Below, in pieces: positions 16,127 to 23,230 of a stretch of 64,000 bases of DNA. Numbering within the stretch: the stretch's first letter is position 1; every line of letters starts with the position of its first letter. Origin of the DNA: Nocardia speluncae NBRC 108251 (GTDB taxonomy: Bacteria > Actinomycetota > Actinomycetes > Mycobacteriales > Mycobacteriaceae); NCBI RefSeq assembly GCF_001613245.1, contig NZ_BDBZ01000020.1, positions 1-64,000 of the forward strand, written 5' to 3'. Both the position numbers and the translations under genes were made by a program. The notes under the pieces are model-generated. The model made no database searches. It worked only from the letters and a program-made list of their open reading frames with translations, and was not told the DNA's origin.

Positions 16127-16630
16127 TCACTCCTCGGGGAGAACGACCTCGGCACGCATCCGTTCATCCGGAGTGTTGATATCCCAGAAACGAGCAGTAC
16201 CGGTCGCACTCCTATATGCGCCGGTACCACCGGTAATCGCCAAATCGAGCGGGCTGGCCCCCTCGAGCCACACCGCCTGCATGGTCAGCGATCCCCGCTC
16301 CATCTGCGCGGTGAGCACGCACTGCATGGTGATCTCATCACCCTCGATGTAGATGGTCTGACACGAGCCACCACCGTGCCCGATCCGACGGCCATCTTGT
16401 TGAATGCTGCCCGAGTAGACGACCGTATCGCCGAGGCTCGGGCCCGGTTTGTCGAGATCCAGAGCCGCAAGTTGATCCGTCAACGCGACTGCTTCGATAA
16501 TCTCCACCCGCGGCGCCGACCCGTCCTCGCTGCCGTCGTCAGCACCACAAGCGCTGAGCCCACCTCCGACGAGCAGGACTCCGGCGACAGCAGCCAACCT
16601 GGCTCCGACCGGTGATTTGGCGTAAAACAT
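16127..16630 (-). CDS. Lipoprotein with allene-oxide-cyclase/dirigent-like barrel
   Basis: 167 residues. Lys6 in the signal's N-region, a hydrophobic core (AAVAGVLLVGGGLSA) and a lipobox ending at Cys28 (LSAC) mark it as a lipoprotein. The mature part has the pattern of AOC/dirigent barrels: VYSGSIQQDGRRIGH, then CQTIYIEGDEITMQCVLTAQMERGS and AITGGTGAYRSATGTARF. In bacteria such proteins have no established activity. The ATG follows AGGAGAAGATA, a strong ribosome site. It converges with the response regulator gene. Confidence 0.75.
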   Translation of the reverse strand: MFYAKSPVGARLAAVAGVLLVGGGLSACGADDGSEDGSAPRVEIIEAVALTDQLAALDLDKPGPSLGDTVVYSGSIQQDGRRIGHGGGSCQTIYIEGDEITMQCVLTAQMERGSLTMQAVWLEGASPLDLAITGGTGAYRSATGTARFWDINTPDERMRAEVVLPEE

Positions 16631-16774
16631 TATCTTCTCCTCTTATATGGGGACTTCCGATATGTCTCGTCGAGCGGCGCCGTGACGTCCCGCCGCGCCG
16701 CGTTTCGATTGCACACACGATTCGTCCGGTCTCGGGCTGCCAACTTGCGGTCAGATGATCTTCAGGTTGGGCCA

Positions 16775-17965
16775 CTATGCTGCGGACCCGCTGGGGAAGC
16801 TGTCCCTGGTGGTGACCAAGCGGTATTTGCGGTTCGGCTTGCCGAAAGTCGGGTGGCCGACAGCCCAGGCGGCGGTATCGATGATCGCCATTTTGACGCG
16901 TGCGGCTGCCCGGCCGCGCAGGGCTCCCGATTTGGCTCGCGCGTCTCCGTCGACCAGTTGGAACAGTCCGTCTTTGCGACCGAGGCTGATGTGGTTGCCG
17001 ATATAGGAGAAGGTGGTGGGCGCGACTCGGCGGCCGGTGAGGTGCGCGATGATCGCGGCTGTGGCCGCCTTGCTGGTGGGGCCCGCGGATGCGCACGACA
17101 TGGGATACGGCAGGCCGTTGTCGCCGATAACGAAGGCGCTGTCACCGGCGGCGTAGACGTCCGGATGGGAGACCGAGCGCATCTGCCGGTCGACCGTGAG
17201 TTGTCCGTTGGGTTCGACCGCGAAGCCACTGGCCGCGGCGATCGGATGTACGGCGAAGCCGGCCGCCCATACGATCGCGTCGGCGGGGAACGCGGTACCG
17301 TCGGCGGCGATCGCCCGGCCCGCCTCGACGCGTTCGATCGGGGAGTTCTCGTGGACCTGGATACCGAACCGGTCGAAAGCGCGCCACAGGTGCCGGTGGG
17401 CCTTGTCGCCGAGCCGGCCGCCGAGTTCGCCGCGGGTGACGAGGCCGATTCGAAGCCGGGGGCGGGATTCGGCGAGTTCGGTGACGGCCTCGATCGCGGT
17501 CAGATTGCCGCCGACCACCAGCACGCGCCCGCCTTCGTCCAGCTCGTCCAGGCGTGCGCGCAGCCGCAGCGCCGCCGGTCGCGCCGCCACATGATAGGCA
17601 TACTCGCCGACGCCGGGAACGCCGTGGTCGTCGATCGTGCTACCGAGTGCATAGAGCAGGGTGTCGTATTCGATTCGGCCGGGACCGTCGTCGCCGGTCA
17701 CGGTGACCGACCGGTTCTCGGCGTCGATGCCGGTGATACGGGCTACCCGCAACCGGATTCCGGTGCCGGCGAAAATCTCGGCGAGCGGCCGGTGGCGCAG
17801 CTGCTGTCCGGCGGCGAGCTGATGCAGGCGTAGCCGCTCCACGAAATCGGGTTCTGCGTTGACGACCGTGATCTCGAAGTCGTCGGAGTGAAGCTGTCGG
17901 GCAAGAAACGTCGCGGAGAAGGCTCCGGCGTATCCGGCCCCGAGAATGACGATGTGGTGCTTCAT
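16775..17965 (-). CDS. NDH-2-like FAD/NAD(P)H oxidoreductase
   Basis: 396 residues. It starts MKHHIVILGAGYAGAFSA, an FAD-binding Rossmann motif, has LVVGGNLTAIEAVTE for the second nucleotide and ends its catalytic core with HPDVYAAGDSA, the flavin-contacting GD motif. It resembles type II NADH dehydrogenases and the oxidoreductases regularly found beside ECF41 sigma genes. The ATG has AGGAGCC at good spacing. An ECF-like promoter lies about 40 bp upstream, identical in its boxes to the one before the neighbouring sigma gene, so both are probably one regulon. The electron acceptor is unknown. Confidence 0.85.
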   Translation of the reverse strand: MKHHIVILGAGYAGAFSATFLARQLHSDDFEITVVNAEPDFVERLRLHQLAAGQQLRHRPLAEIFAGTGIRLRVARITGIDAENRSVTVTGDDGPGRIEYDTLLYALGSTIDDHGVPGVGEYAYHVAARPAALRLRARLDELDEGGRVLVVGGNLTAIEAVTELAESRPRLRIGLVTRGELGGRLGDKAHRHLWRAFDRFGIQVHENSPIERVEAGRAIAADGTAFPADAIVWAAGFAVHPIAAASGFAVEPNGQLTVDRQMRSVSHPDVYAAGDSAFVIGDNGLPYPMSCASAGPTSKAATAAIIAHLTGRRVAPTTFSYIGNHISLGRKDGLFQLVDGDARAKSGALRGRAAARVKMAIIDTAAWAVGHPTFGKPNRKYRLVTTRDSFPSGSAA

Positions 17966-18003
17966 GGTTGAGGCTCCTGTCGGTTTCGCGTGCTCACCGA
18001 ACA

Positions 18004-18031
18004 AGACACCGGTGGGCCCGATTTCCTGACA
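18004..18031 (-). promoter_or_regulatory. ECF41-like promoter of the oxidoreductase gene
   Basis: On the minus strand TGTCAGGA, 12 bp, then CGGTGTCT. The predicted start point leaves a leader of about 30 nt before the oxidoreductase ATG. The -35 box resembles the TGTCACA of ECF41/SigJ promoters, and the arrangement matches the copy on the other strand exactly in both boxes and spacing. Confidence 0.6.
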
Positions 18032-18150
18032 GGGCCGTTTAGTGACGTGCGCCACTCCATACTGTCGACCCGGTGGACGCTACGGATGGCCACGATGCGT
18101 CGATCACCGAGAAACCCGCGCACCGAACTTCTGTGATCTGTTTCACAACT

Positions 18151-18178
18151 TGTCAGGATTTGCGGGGCTGCGGTGTCT
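18151..18178 (+). promoter_or_regulatory. Second ECF41-like promoter, toward the sigma factor gene
   Basis: TGTCAGGA, 12 bp, CGGTGTCT, the same boxes at the same spacing as the divergent copy 120 bp away. It precedes a broken oxidoreductase start and then the sigma gene, so it could drive autoregulation of the sigma factor with a long leader. Confidence 0.6.
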
Positions 18179-18211
18179 GGTTATCGACCCGTTCGGAGCG
18201 AAGGAGACACC

Positions 18212-18340
18212 AAGGGCAAGCGAATCGGGGGCGTCGTGGTCGGCGGTGGATACGCCGGGGTGAGGGCGGCCGACCGGTTGCGGCAGCGCGATGACGTGTC
18301 CGTGACCGTGATCAATCCCCGGCAGGTCGTCGTGCCACAG
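18212..18340 (+). pseudogene. N-terminal remnant of a second FAD oxidoreductase
   Basis: About 43 codons read GKRIGGVVVGGGYAGVRAAD and then RQRDDVSVTVINPRQ, the FAD-binding start of an NDH-2-like protein similar to the intact gene on the other strand. A GAAGGAG ribosome site lies correctly upstream, but the codon at the start position is AAG, as if an ATG had mutated. After residue 43 the frame leaves homology and the sigma gene begins 50 bp later. This looks like an internal deletion that removed almost the whole gene. Confidence 0.65.
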
Positions 18341-18389
18341 CTGTGTCTGCATCACACCGGGCCCAGGATCCACTCGCGGAGAGGACATC

Positions 18390-19346
18390 ATGCACACAGC
18401 AGGCGAACCCGGCGAACGACAACAGGCCGAGGGCGAGGCCGACGGCCCGAACGATCCGCACGCTGTTCTCGCGGCGACGAGAACCTTTGTTGCGCACCGT
18501 AATTTATTGTTCACCGTCGCTTACGAGATGCTCGGATCCGCGGCAGATGCCGATGATGTCCTGCAGGAAACCTGGTTCCGCTGGGTCGGCGTCGACACAG
18601 CGCAGGTCGATGACCAGCGGGCCTACCTGGTTCGGATCACCACGCGGCAAGCGCTCAACCGGCTGCGGTCGGTGAAGCGGCGGCGGGAGGCCTACGTGGG
18701 CTCCTGGTTACCGGAACCACTGCTCACCACCCCGGATGTGGCCGCCGATGTGGAACTCGCCGAAAGCGTATCGATGGGGTTGATGGTCGTGCTCGAAACC
18801 TTGACGCCGACCCAGCGAGCGGTCTTCGTGCTGCGCGAGGCGTTCGGCCTGGGCTACGACGAGATCGCGGCCGCGGTCGACAAGTCACCCGCCGCCGTAC
18901 ACCAGATCGCCCACCGGGCCCGCCGCCACGTCGAAGCCCGGCGGCCGCGCCGGCGGGTCACCGCGGACGAGGCCCGCGCGGCGGTGGATGCGTTCCAGCA
19001 GGCGTTGGAGACGCGGGACCTTCAGGGCCTGCTCGACATACTCGCCCCCGACGTGGTGGCGATCAGTGACGGTGGCGGTATCAAACAGGCGAGCCCGCGG
19101 CCCGTCATCGGCGCGGACAAGGTGGCTCGATTCGTGGTCGCGGGCCTCACCAGGCATAAAATCGCGCTCACCGCCGAACCGGCCGCGATCAACGGCAGCC
19201 CCGCTTTGGCGCTGCACATCGACGGGGAGCTCGACGGTGTCCTCGCGCTACGGGTCGAGGACACCCGGATCGTCGGTCTCTATCTGGTCCGCAACCCGCA
19301 CAAACTGACCTATATCGACTCCGAAACCGTCCTCACCCTGCGCTGA
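18390..19346 (+). CDS. sigJ: ECF41-family sigma factor with C-terminal SnoaL-like domain (SigJ-like)
   Basis: 318 residues. Sigma region 2 (residues 30-95) has YEMLGSAADADDVLQETW; region 4 (130-185) has LTPTQRAVFVLREAF and VDKSPAAVHQIAHRARRH. The three ECF41 hallmarks are present: WLPEP in the linker (106-110), DGGG in the SnoaL-like extension (227-230) and a variant NPHKL (302-306, usually NPDKL). In this group the extension controls polymerase binding and replaces an anti-sigma factor. ECF41 genes normally sit beside an oxidoreductase, epimerase or decarboxylase gene. Here an intact NDH-2-like gene is divergent and a deleted one lies directly upstream. The ATG lacks a strong ribosome site; a nearby GTG is possible. 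Confidence 0.9.
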   Translation: MHTAGEPGERQQAEGEADGPNDPHAVLAATRTFVAHRNLLFTVAYEMLGSAADADDVLQETWFRWVGVDTAQVDDQRAYLVRITTRQALNRLRSVKRRREAYVGSWLPEPLLTTPDVAADVELAESVSMGLMVVLETLTPTQRAVFVLREAFGLGYDEIAAAVDKSPAAVHQIAHRARRHVEARRPRRRVTADEARAAVDAFQQALETRDLQGLLDILAPDVVAISDGGGIKQASPRPVIGADKVARFVVAGLTRHKIALTAEPAAINGSPALALHIDGELDGVLALRVEDTRIVGLYLVRNPHKLTYIDSETVLTLR

Positions 19347-19415
19347 ACCAGCGACGTGCCGAAGGAGTACACGTCGCCGAAGCCGCCGACACCGCGAGCG
19401 AACAACTCATGGTCG

Positions 19416-20543
19416 CTACGCGTCGGCCAGTGGCACATTCCAGGCGTCGTACTCGTACACCCAGTCACCGTTTCCCGCCGTTTTCAGCCATTCGTTGGAT
19501 CGGGAGCCGCGTTGGATCCGGGCGGTCCGGTCCATCCGGGAGTTCTCGTAGCCGACCAGGGCATCGGCCGCGCAAGCGTAGTTGTCCGCCCCGAGGCAGC
19601 GCGCCAGCACCACCGCATCCTCGATCGCCTGACCTGCACCCTGTGCCATGAAGGGCATCATCGGATGGCACGCGTCGCCGAGTAGCGTCACGGTCTCCCG
19701 TGTCCACGCGGGCAGTGGATCACGCACGTAGAGCGCTGATTTCAATACCTCGTCGCAGGCGTCCAGCAGAGCGCGCGCGTCCGGGTGGAAGTCCCGGTAC
19801 AGGTCGCGGAGTTCGTCGGCGCTGCCGGGGGTCGTCCACGACTCCTCGGTCCACTCGTCCTGCGCGCAGGTGGCGAAGATGAAGATGTCCTTGCCCTGGC
19901 TCAGTGGGAACGTCACGATCTGCGTGGCTGCGTCCGGGCCCCACCATTTGGTGAAGCAGTCCAGGTTCGGCACCGCGGCGACCGCCGCCGCGGGAACCAC
20001 CGCGCGGAACGCCACGACACCGGTGAAGGTGGGGTGCTCCCGGCCGAACAACACGGTGCGGACGGCCGAATGGATTCCATCCGCTCCGATGATCACGTCG
20101 GCCCGGTGGGTACCGCCGTCGGCGAAATGGATCGTCTGGTCGCGGACGTCGACTACCTGCCGGCCCAGCGCTACGTTCTCCCCCGGCAGCGCTGCCTCGA
20201 GAGCGGACATGAGATCACCGCGGTGCAGGGTGAGCTGCGGTGACCCGTAGCGCGCTTCCGCGGACGAACCCATCTCGAGCCGTGAGGTCTCCGCGCCGGT
20301 ATCCCAGGTCCGGCTGATCCGGAACTGCGGCCGGGCCGCCGAATCCCGCAGCGCCGGGCCCAGACCGAGGCCGTCGAGGGCCCGGACGGCGTTCGGGGTG
20401 AGGTTGATATCGGCGCCGACCCGGGCGAAGCGGGCGGTCCGCTCGAAGACCTCCGCATCGATACCGAATTTCCGGAGTGCCAGGGCGGCGGTGAGACCGC
20501 CGATACCCGCCCCACAGACGGCCACACTCGGTGCCTTGCTCAT
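19416..20543 (-). CDS. FAD-dependent aromatic hydroxylase, NicC/salicylate-hydroxylase type
   Basis: 375 residues, class A flavoprotein monooxygenase. VAVCGAGIGGLTAALAL binds FAD, IIGADGIHSAVR is the DG motif and LLGDACHPMMPFMAQGAGQA the GD motif. The nearest described types are 6-hydroxynicotinate 3-monooxygenase and salicylate hydroxylase, which hydroxylate an activated ring carbon, often with loss of carboxylate. It is the last gene of the downstream half of the 21 kb catabolic locus, 52 bp after a RidA gene. In a locus that also has a molybdenum hydroxylase, an NicC-like role on a hydroxylated N-heterocycle is attractive, but the substrate cannot be read from the sequence. Confidence 0.82.
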   Translation of the reverse strand: MSKAPSVAVCGAGIGGLTAALALRKFGIDAEVFERTARFARVGADINLTPNAVRALDGLGLGPALRDSAARPQFRISRTWDTGAETSRLEMGSSAEARYGSPQLTLHRGDLMSALEAALPGENVALGRQVVDVRDQTIHFADGGTHRADVIIGADGIHSAVRTVLFGREHPTFTGVVAFRAVVPAAAVAAVPNLDCFTKWWGPDAATQIVTFPLSQGKDIFIFATCAQDEWTEESWTTPGSADELRDLYRDFHPDARALLDACDEVLKSALYVRDPLPAWTRETVTLLGDACHPMMPFMAQGAGQAIEDAVVLARCLGADNYACAADALVGYENSRMDRTARIQRGSRSNEWLKTAGNGDWVYEYDAWNVPLADA

Positions 20544-20595
20544 GATCTCTTCCTAACCTTTCGAAAGTGTGAATCCGATCCGGGCCGGCGGCGGA

Positions 20596-20994
20596 TCAGG
20601 TGCGCGCGTGTGATCCGAGGACCCCTTGGGCTTCGATCTCCACCTTCAGGCCGGGCTCTACGAGCGCCGACACTTCGACGAGCGTCGAGCACGGGAAATC
20701 GCCGGAGAACACCTCGGAGCGTGCTCTCCCGACCGCCACCCGGTCGGCGATATCGGTCAGATAGATCCGCAATACGAGAATGTCGTCCACCACAGCACCA
20801 CAGGCCTCGGTGAGCAGCCGGATCCGCCGGAATGCCTCCTGAGCCTGGAGGTAGGCATCGGCGCCGCCCACTGTTCCCTCAGGACCGCCGGCGTGCATAC
20901 CGGACAGGAAGAACTGACCGCCGTGCACCCTGGCGTTGCTGAACATGCCCGCACGCGGCGGCTCCGGAACCGTCTCCGTCGCAACCCGGCTCAT
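20596..20994 (-). CDS. RidA-family protein lacking the usual catalytic arginine
   Basis: 132 residues of the YjgF/YER057c/UK114 fold: FSNARVHGGQFFLSGMHAG, then AYLQAQEAFRRIRLLTEACG and VLRIYLTDIADR. In RidA proper, a PAR segment before the VEV strand holds the arginine that fixes the imine carboxylate. Here the segment reads FPCSTLVEVSAL, so the arginine is missing, as in several Rid subfamilies without classic 2-aminoacrylate hydrolase activity. Its ATG overlaps the stop of the upstream small gene (ATGA). A role on an imine or enamine ring-cleavage product, or as a 2-aminomuconate-deaminase-like enzyme, is inference from context. Confidence 0.8.
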   Translation of the reverse strand: MSRVATETVPEPPRAGMFSNARVHGGQFFLSGMHAGGPEGTVGGADAYLQAQEAFRRIRLLTEACGAVVDDILVLRIYLTDIADRVAVGRARSEVFSGDFPCSTLVEVSALVEPGLKVEIEAQGVLGSHART

Positions 20995-21332
20995 GCGCCG
21001 CGCCGTTCGCGGGATTCGCGGGTCAGCCGCTCGCGGACCGGTACGAAGTCGTAGGTCGGGTAGAAGTCCGTGTGGAACACACCCCACGCCCGCCGTTCCA
21101 GCTCCACGTTGACGGCGGCGAGCTTCGCCACCGGCAGCCGTAGCGTCACAATCTGGCCGACCCCCATCGCGACCACCCACGAGACCACCTCGCACCCCGG
21201 CGGTGGAAAGTGCTCCCACCAGCCGGCGTCGTCGAGTTTGCCCTGGATCTGTTCCAGGTTCTGTGCCTGGTCGTGCCGCAGGAATACGGTCAGCATCATG
21301 GTGTCGGCGGAGACCGCCCCGGTCGTGCTCAT
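20991..21332 (-). CDS. Conserved-looking 113-residue protein of the Rieske operon, unknown
   Basis: A 113-residue soluble protein overlapping both neighbours by 4 bp (ATGA at each end), so it is certainly expressed with the Rieske oxygenase. Notable segments are LTVFLRHDQAQNLEQIQGKL, DAGWWEHFPPPGCEVVSWVV and FHTDFYPTYDF. The pattern of a beta strand, a long helix and WVVAMGVGQIVTLRL suggests a ferredoxin-like or muconolactone-isomerase-like fold, but no known family is recognised. It might be a small isomerase or an accessory subunit of the oxygenase. Confidence 0.7.
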   Translation of the reverse strand: MSTTGAVSADTMMLTVFLRHDQAQNLEQIQGKLDDAGWWEHFPPPGCEVVSWVVAMGVGQIVTLRLPVAKLAAVNVELERRAWGVFHTDFYPTYDFVPVRERLTRESRERRGA

Positions 21333-22414
21333 ACCGGTTCGCCGGCCAGGATAGCGGCCTGTTTCTTCGCGTCTGCCCGGTAGATGCGGCGGATCCGCGA
21401 AACTCCCAGGTCGTGTTGATAGAGGTGTTCCTCGTGATCGGCGTCGGCGGCCAGGGCCTCGAGCACTTCGCGGTCCTGCTCGAGTACCTCCCAGTGCCGG
21501 GCCTCGAGCCGCGTGCGGTACAGGAAACGCCACACCTCACGTTCCCATCCGTCGACGCGGCGGGTACGCCAGTGGAAGATCGCGGAATTGCCGGCGTCGA
21601 TCGGCGTGGCCATGCCGACGATGCCGAAAACACCGCCGGGCCCGGCGTTCGGGGCGTAGGGGATCTCCAGGTCCACGTAGTCCATAGAGCCCCGCACGTA
21701 CTCGACCCAGTCGAAGTTCACCCCGACCTGATCGGTTTTCTCGAAGAAGAAGCCGCGGTCGGTTTCCCGGATCCGGAAGCGCGCCGAGGTGTCCCCACCG
21801 GACATCGAATGCGAATCGCGGTGCAGGAACGCACCGTGCATCGGATCGAGGACATTGTCCATATAGAAGCGCCAGGGCCCGGACCATTCCGCGAAGTTCG
21901 GGAACCAGGAGACGGCCTCGTCGGTGAGCCGGTCGGGCAGCACAAATGGTGTGGGTTCGGAGTCGTGGGTCAGCGGGACGAACGCGAAGATGGTGTCGGC
22001 GGCCTCGACGACCTGCAAGGACACCGTCGCCCGTTTACCTTCGAGCGCGCAACCGGGCATACCGGGTACGGAGACGACAGTGCCGGTGCCGTCGACTTGG
22101 ACGCCGTGATACTTGCAGGCGAGCCGGTCGCCGAGATGCTGCCCGACCGACAGCGGGGCGCTGCGGTGCGGGCAGCGGTCCTCGAGCATATGGACGGTCC
22201 CCCGTGGGTCCCGGAACAGCACCCAGTCGACGGACAGGCGGGTGACCTTCTTGGATTCGCCGGGTTTCACCATGCGCGACGGCAGGATCGGATACCAGCG
22301 GTCGCGCAGCCCGGTGGCGGCGATATCGGCGGCGGTCATATCCCTGCGGACACCGACCGCGCGCTTCTTCGGACCGCCGGTCGCGGTTGGGGCGGATGTG
22401 GTCGCGGTGGTCAT
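21329..22414 (-). CDS. Rieske non-heme iron oxygenase, terminal oxygenase subunit (VanA-like)
   Basis: 361 residues. The Rieske [2Fe-2S] ligands are in DRCPHRSAPL and CKYHG (C-x-H and C-x2-H), around residues 80-105. The mononuclear iron site is in DNVLDPMHGAFLHRDS near residue 175 (Asp bridge, two His). The size and single-subunit layout fit the VanA/KshA/CarAa-type group that works with a VanB-type reductase; such a reductase is encoded 6 kb upstream in the same operon. It should hydroxylate or demethylate an aromatic ring using electrons from NADH. The ATG is 1 bp after the stop of the small HTH-like gene. Confidence 0.9.
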   Translation of the reverse strand: MTTATTSAPTATGGPKKRAVGVRRDMTAADIAATGLRDRWYPILPSRMVKPGESKKVTRLSVDWVLFRDPRGTVHMLEDRCPHRSAPLSVGQHLGDRLACKYHGVQVDGTGTVVSVPGMPGCALEGKRATVSLQVVEAADTIFAFVPLTHDSEPTPFVLPDRLTDEAVSWFPNFAEWSGPWRFYMDNVLDPMHGAFLHRDSHSMSGGDTSARFRIRETDRGFFFEKTDQVGVNFDWVEYVRGSMDYVDLEIPYAPNAGPGGVFGIVGMATPIDAGNSAIFHWRTRRVDGWEREVWRFLYRTRLEARHWEVLEQDREVLEALAADADHEEHLYQHDLGVSRIRRIYRADAKKQAAILAGEPV

Positions 22415-22415
22415 C

Positions 22416-22643
22416 TCAGTCTCCCAGTCGTCGCATCTCGGCGCGGAAATTGTCCTCGTTCCAGGCTTGCCCGTCGGGAGCGTGCAGCCCGAGATCGTTC
22501 AGTCCCGCGATCAGTCCCGGCAGGTCATGAGTGCCCCGGCCGAAAACCTCCATGATCGAACCGGACAGTTTTGTCTCGTAGGGGCTGATCGGTTCGGGGT
22601 GTGTCTGGTTGGGTTCGAGGTAATGCGCGGCTTGTTCAGGCAT
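22416..22643 (-). CDS. Small protein resembling recombinase-like HTH-domain family
   Basis: 75 residues: EPISPYETKLSGSIMEVFGR, DLPGLIAGLNDLGL and a C-terminal DGQAWNEDNFRAEMRRLGD. The last part resembles the DNA-binding segment of serine recombinases, where LN..G...G..W....V...L is typical, and small proteins of this kind are annotated as recombinase-like helix-turn-helix proteins beside Rieske oxygenases. It starts inside the last codons of the upstream hydrolase-like gene (8-bp overlap) and ends 1 bp before the oxygenase. Whether it binds DNA or the oxygenase is unknown. Confidence 0.6.
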   Translation of the reverse strand: MPEQAAHYLEPNQTHPEPISPYETKLSGSIMEVFGRGTHDLPGLIAGLNDLGLHAPDGQAWNEDNFRAEMRRLGD

Positions 22644-23226
22644 TGGCTTTCTCCTGTCGCTGCGATGCCATGGCATCGAGACCTTCGGCGATAAAGGTGA
22701 ACGCGGTGACCCACTCGTTGAAGGAGGCAGCGCGTTCGCGGTGGGCCGGGATCGTGCCGCCGTCGATGACGACGAACACGCCGTTGTCGATGCCACCGGC
22801 GATGCTCTGCGCGGTAGCGATATCCGCGTGCCCGTCGGGGACCGAGGCGATCACCAGGCTCGGTGCGGTCACCCGCGTCAGGAGTTCGCAGTACTCGGGA
22901 ACGTCCGGCTCGATCTCCGGGTCACCCAGTACGAGACTGGTGACGAGTGCGGGGCGCCGGGCGGCGAGCGCGATGGCGCCGTATGCGGTGGCGCCGGTGG
23001 CCAGCAGGTGCACGCGGTCGTGGCCGAGGGCCGCCACGGCGGCCGCGACCTCGTTCACCCACGGCTCGACGGATTCCGGGTCGGCCGGGTCCAGCGCGCC
23101 GGACCGGTACGCGAGGGCGCCGAGCGCCTCGATCTGATCGGCGAACCAGCGGTCCGGGTCCGGTCCGGCGTGCAGACATACCAGTGCCTGCGCCGGGATC
23201 TCGTCGTCCCATTCGTTGCGGTTCAT
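22636..23226 (-). CDS. Alpha/beta-hydrolase-like protein with altered nucleophile elbow
   Basis: 196 residues with the central part of an alpha/beta hydrolase: LVCLHAGPDP, then VHLLATGATAYGAIALAARRP, a helix-turn where the usual GxSxG would be, and SLVIASVPDGH with a late acidic residue. At the elbow the sequence is GATAYG, with threonine where the serine nucleophile is expected. The protein is shorter than normal hydrolases (250-280). It may be a non-catalytic or lyase-like member. It is 4 bp downstream of the ThDP enzyme gene and overlaps the next small gene. Confidence 0.7.
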   Translation of the reverse strand: MNRNEWDDEIPAQALVCLHAGPDPDRWFADQIEALGALAYRSGALDPADPESVEPWVNEVAAAVAALGHDRVHLLATGATAYGAIALAARRPALVTSLVLGDPEIEPDVPEYCELLTRVTAPSLVIASVPDGHADIATAQSIAGGIDNGVFVVIDGGTIPAHRERAASFNEWVTAFTFIAEGLDAMASQRQEKANA

Positions 23227-23230
23227 CGGA

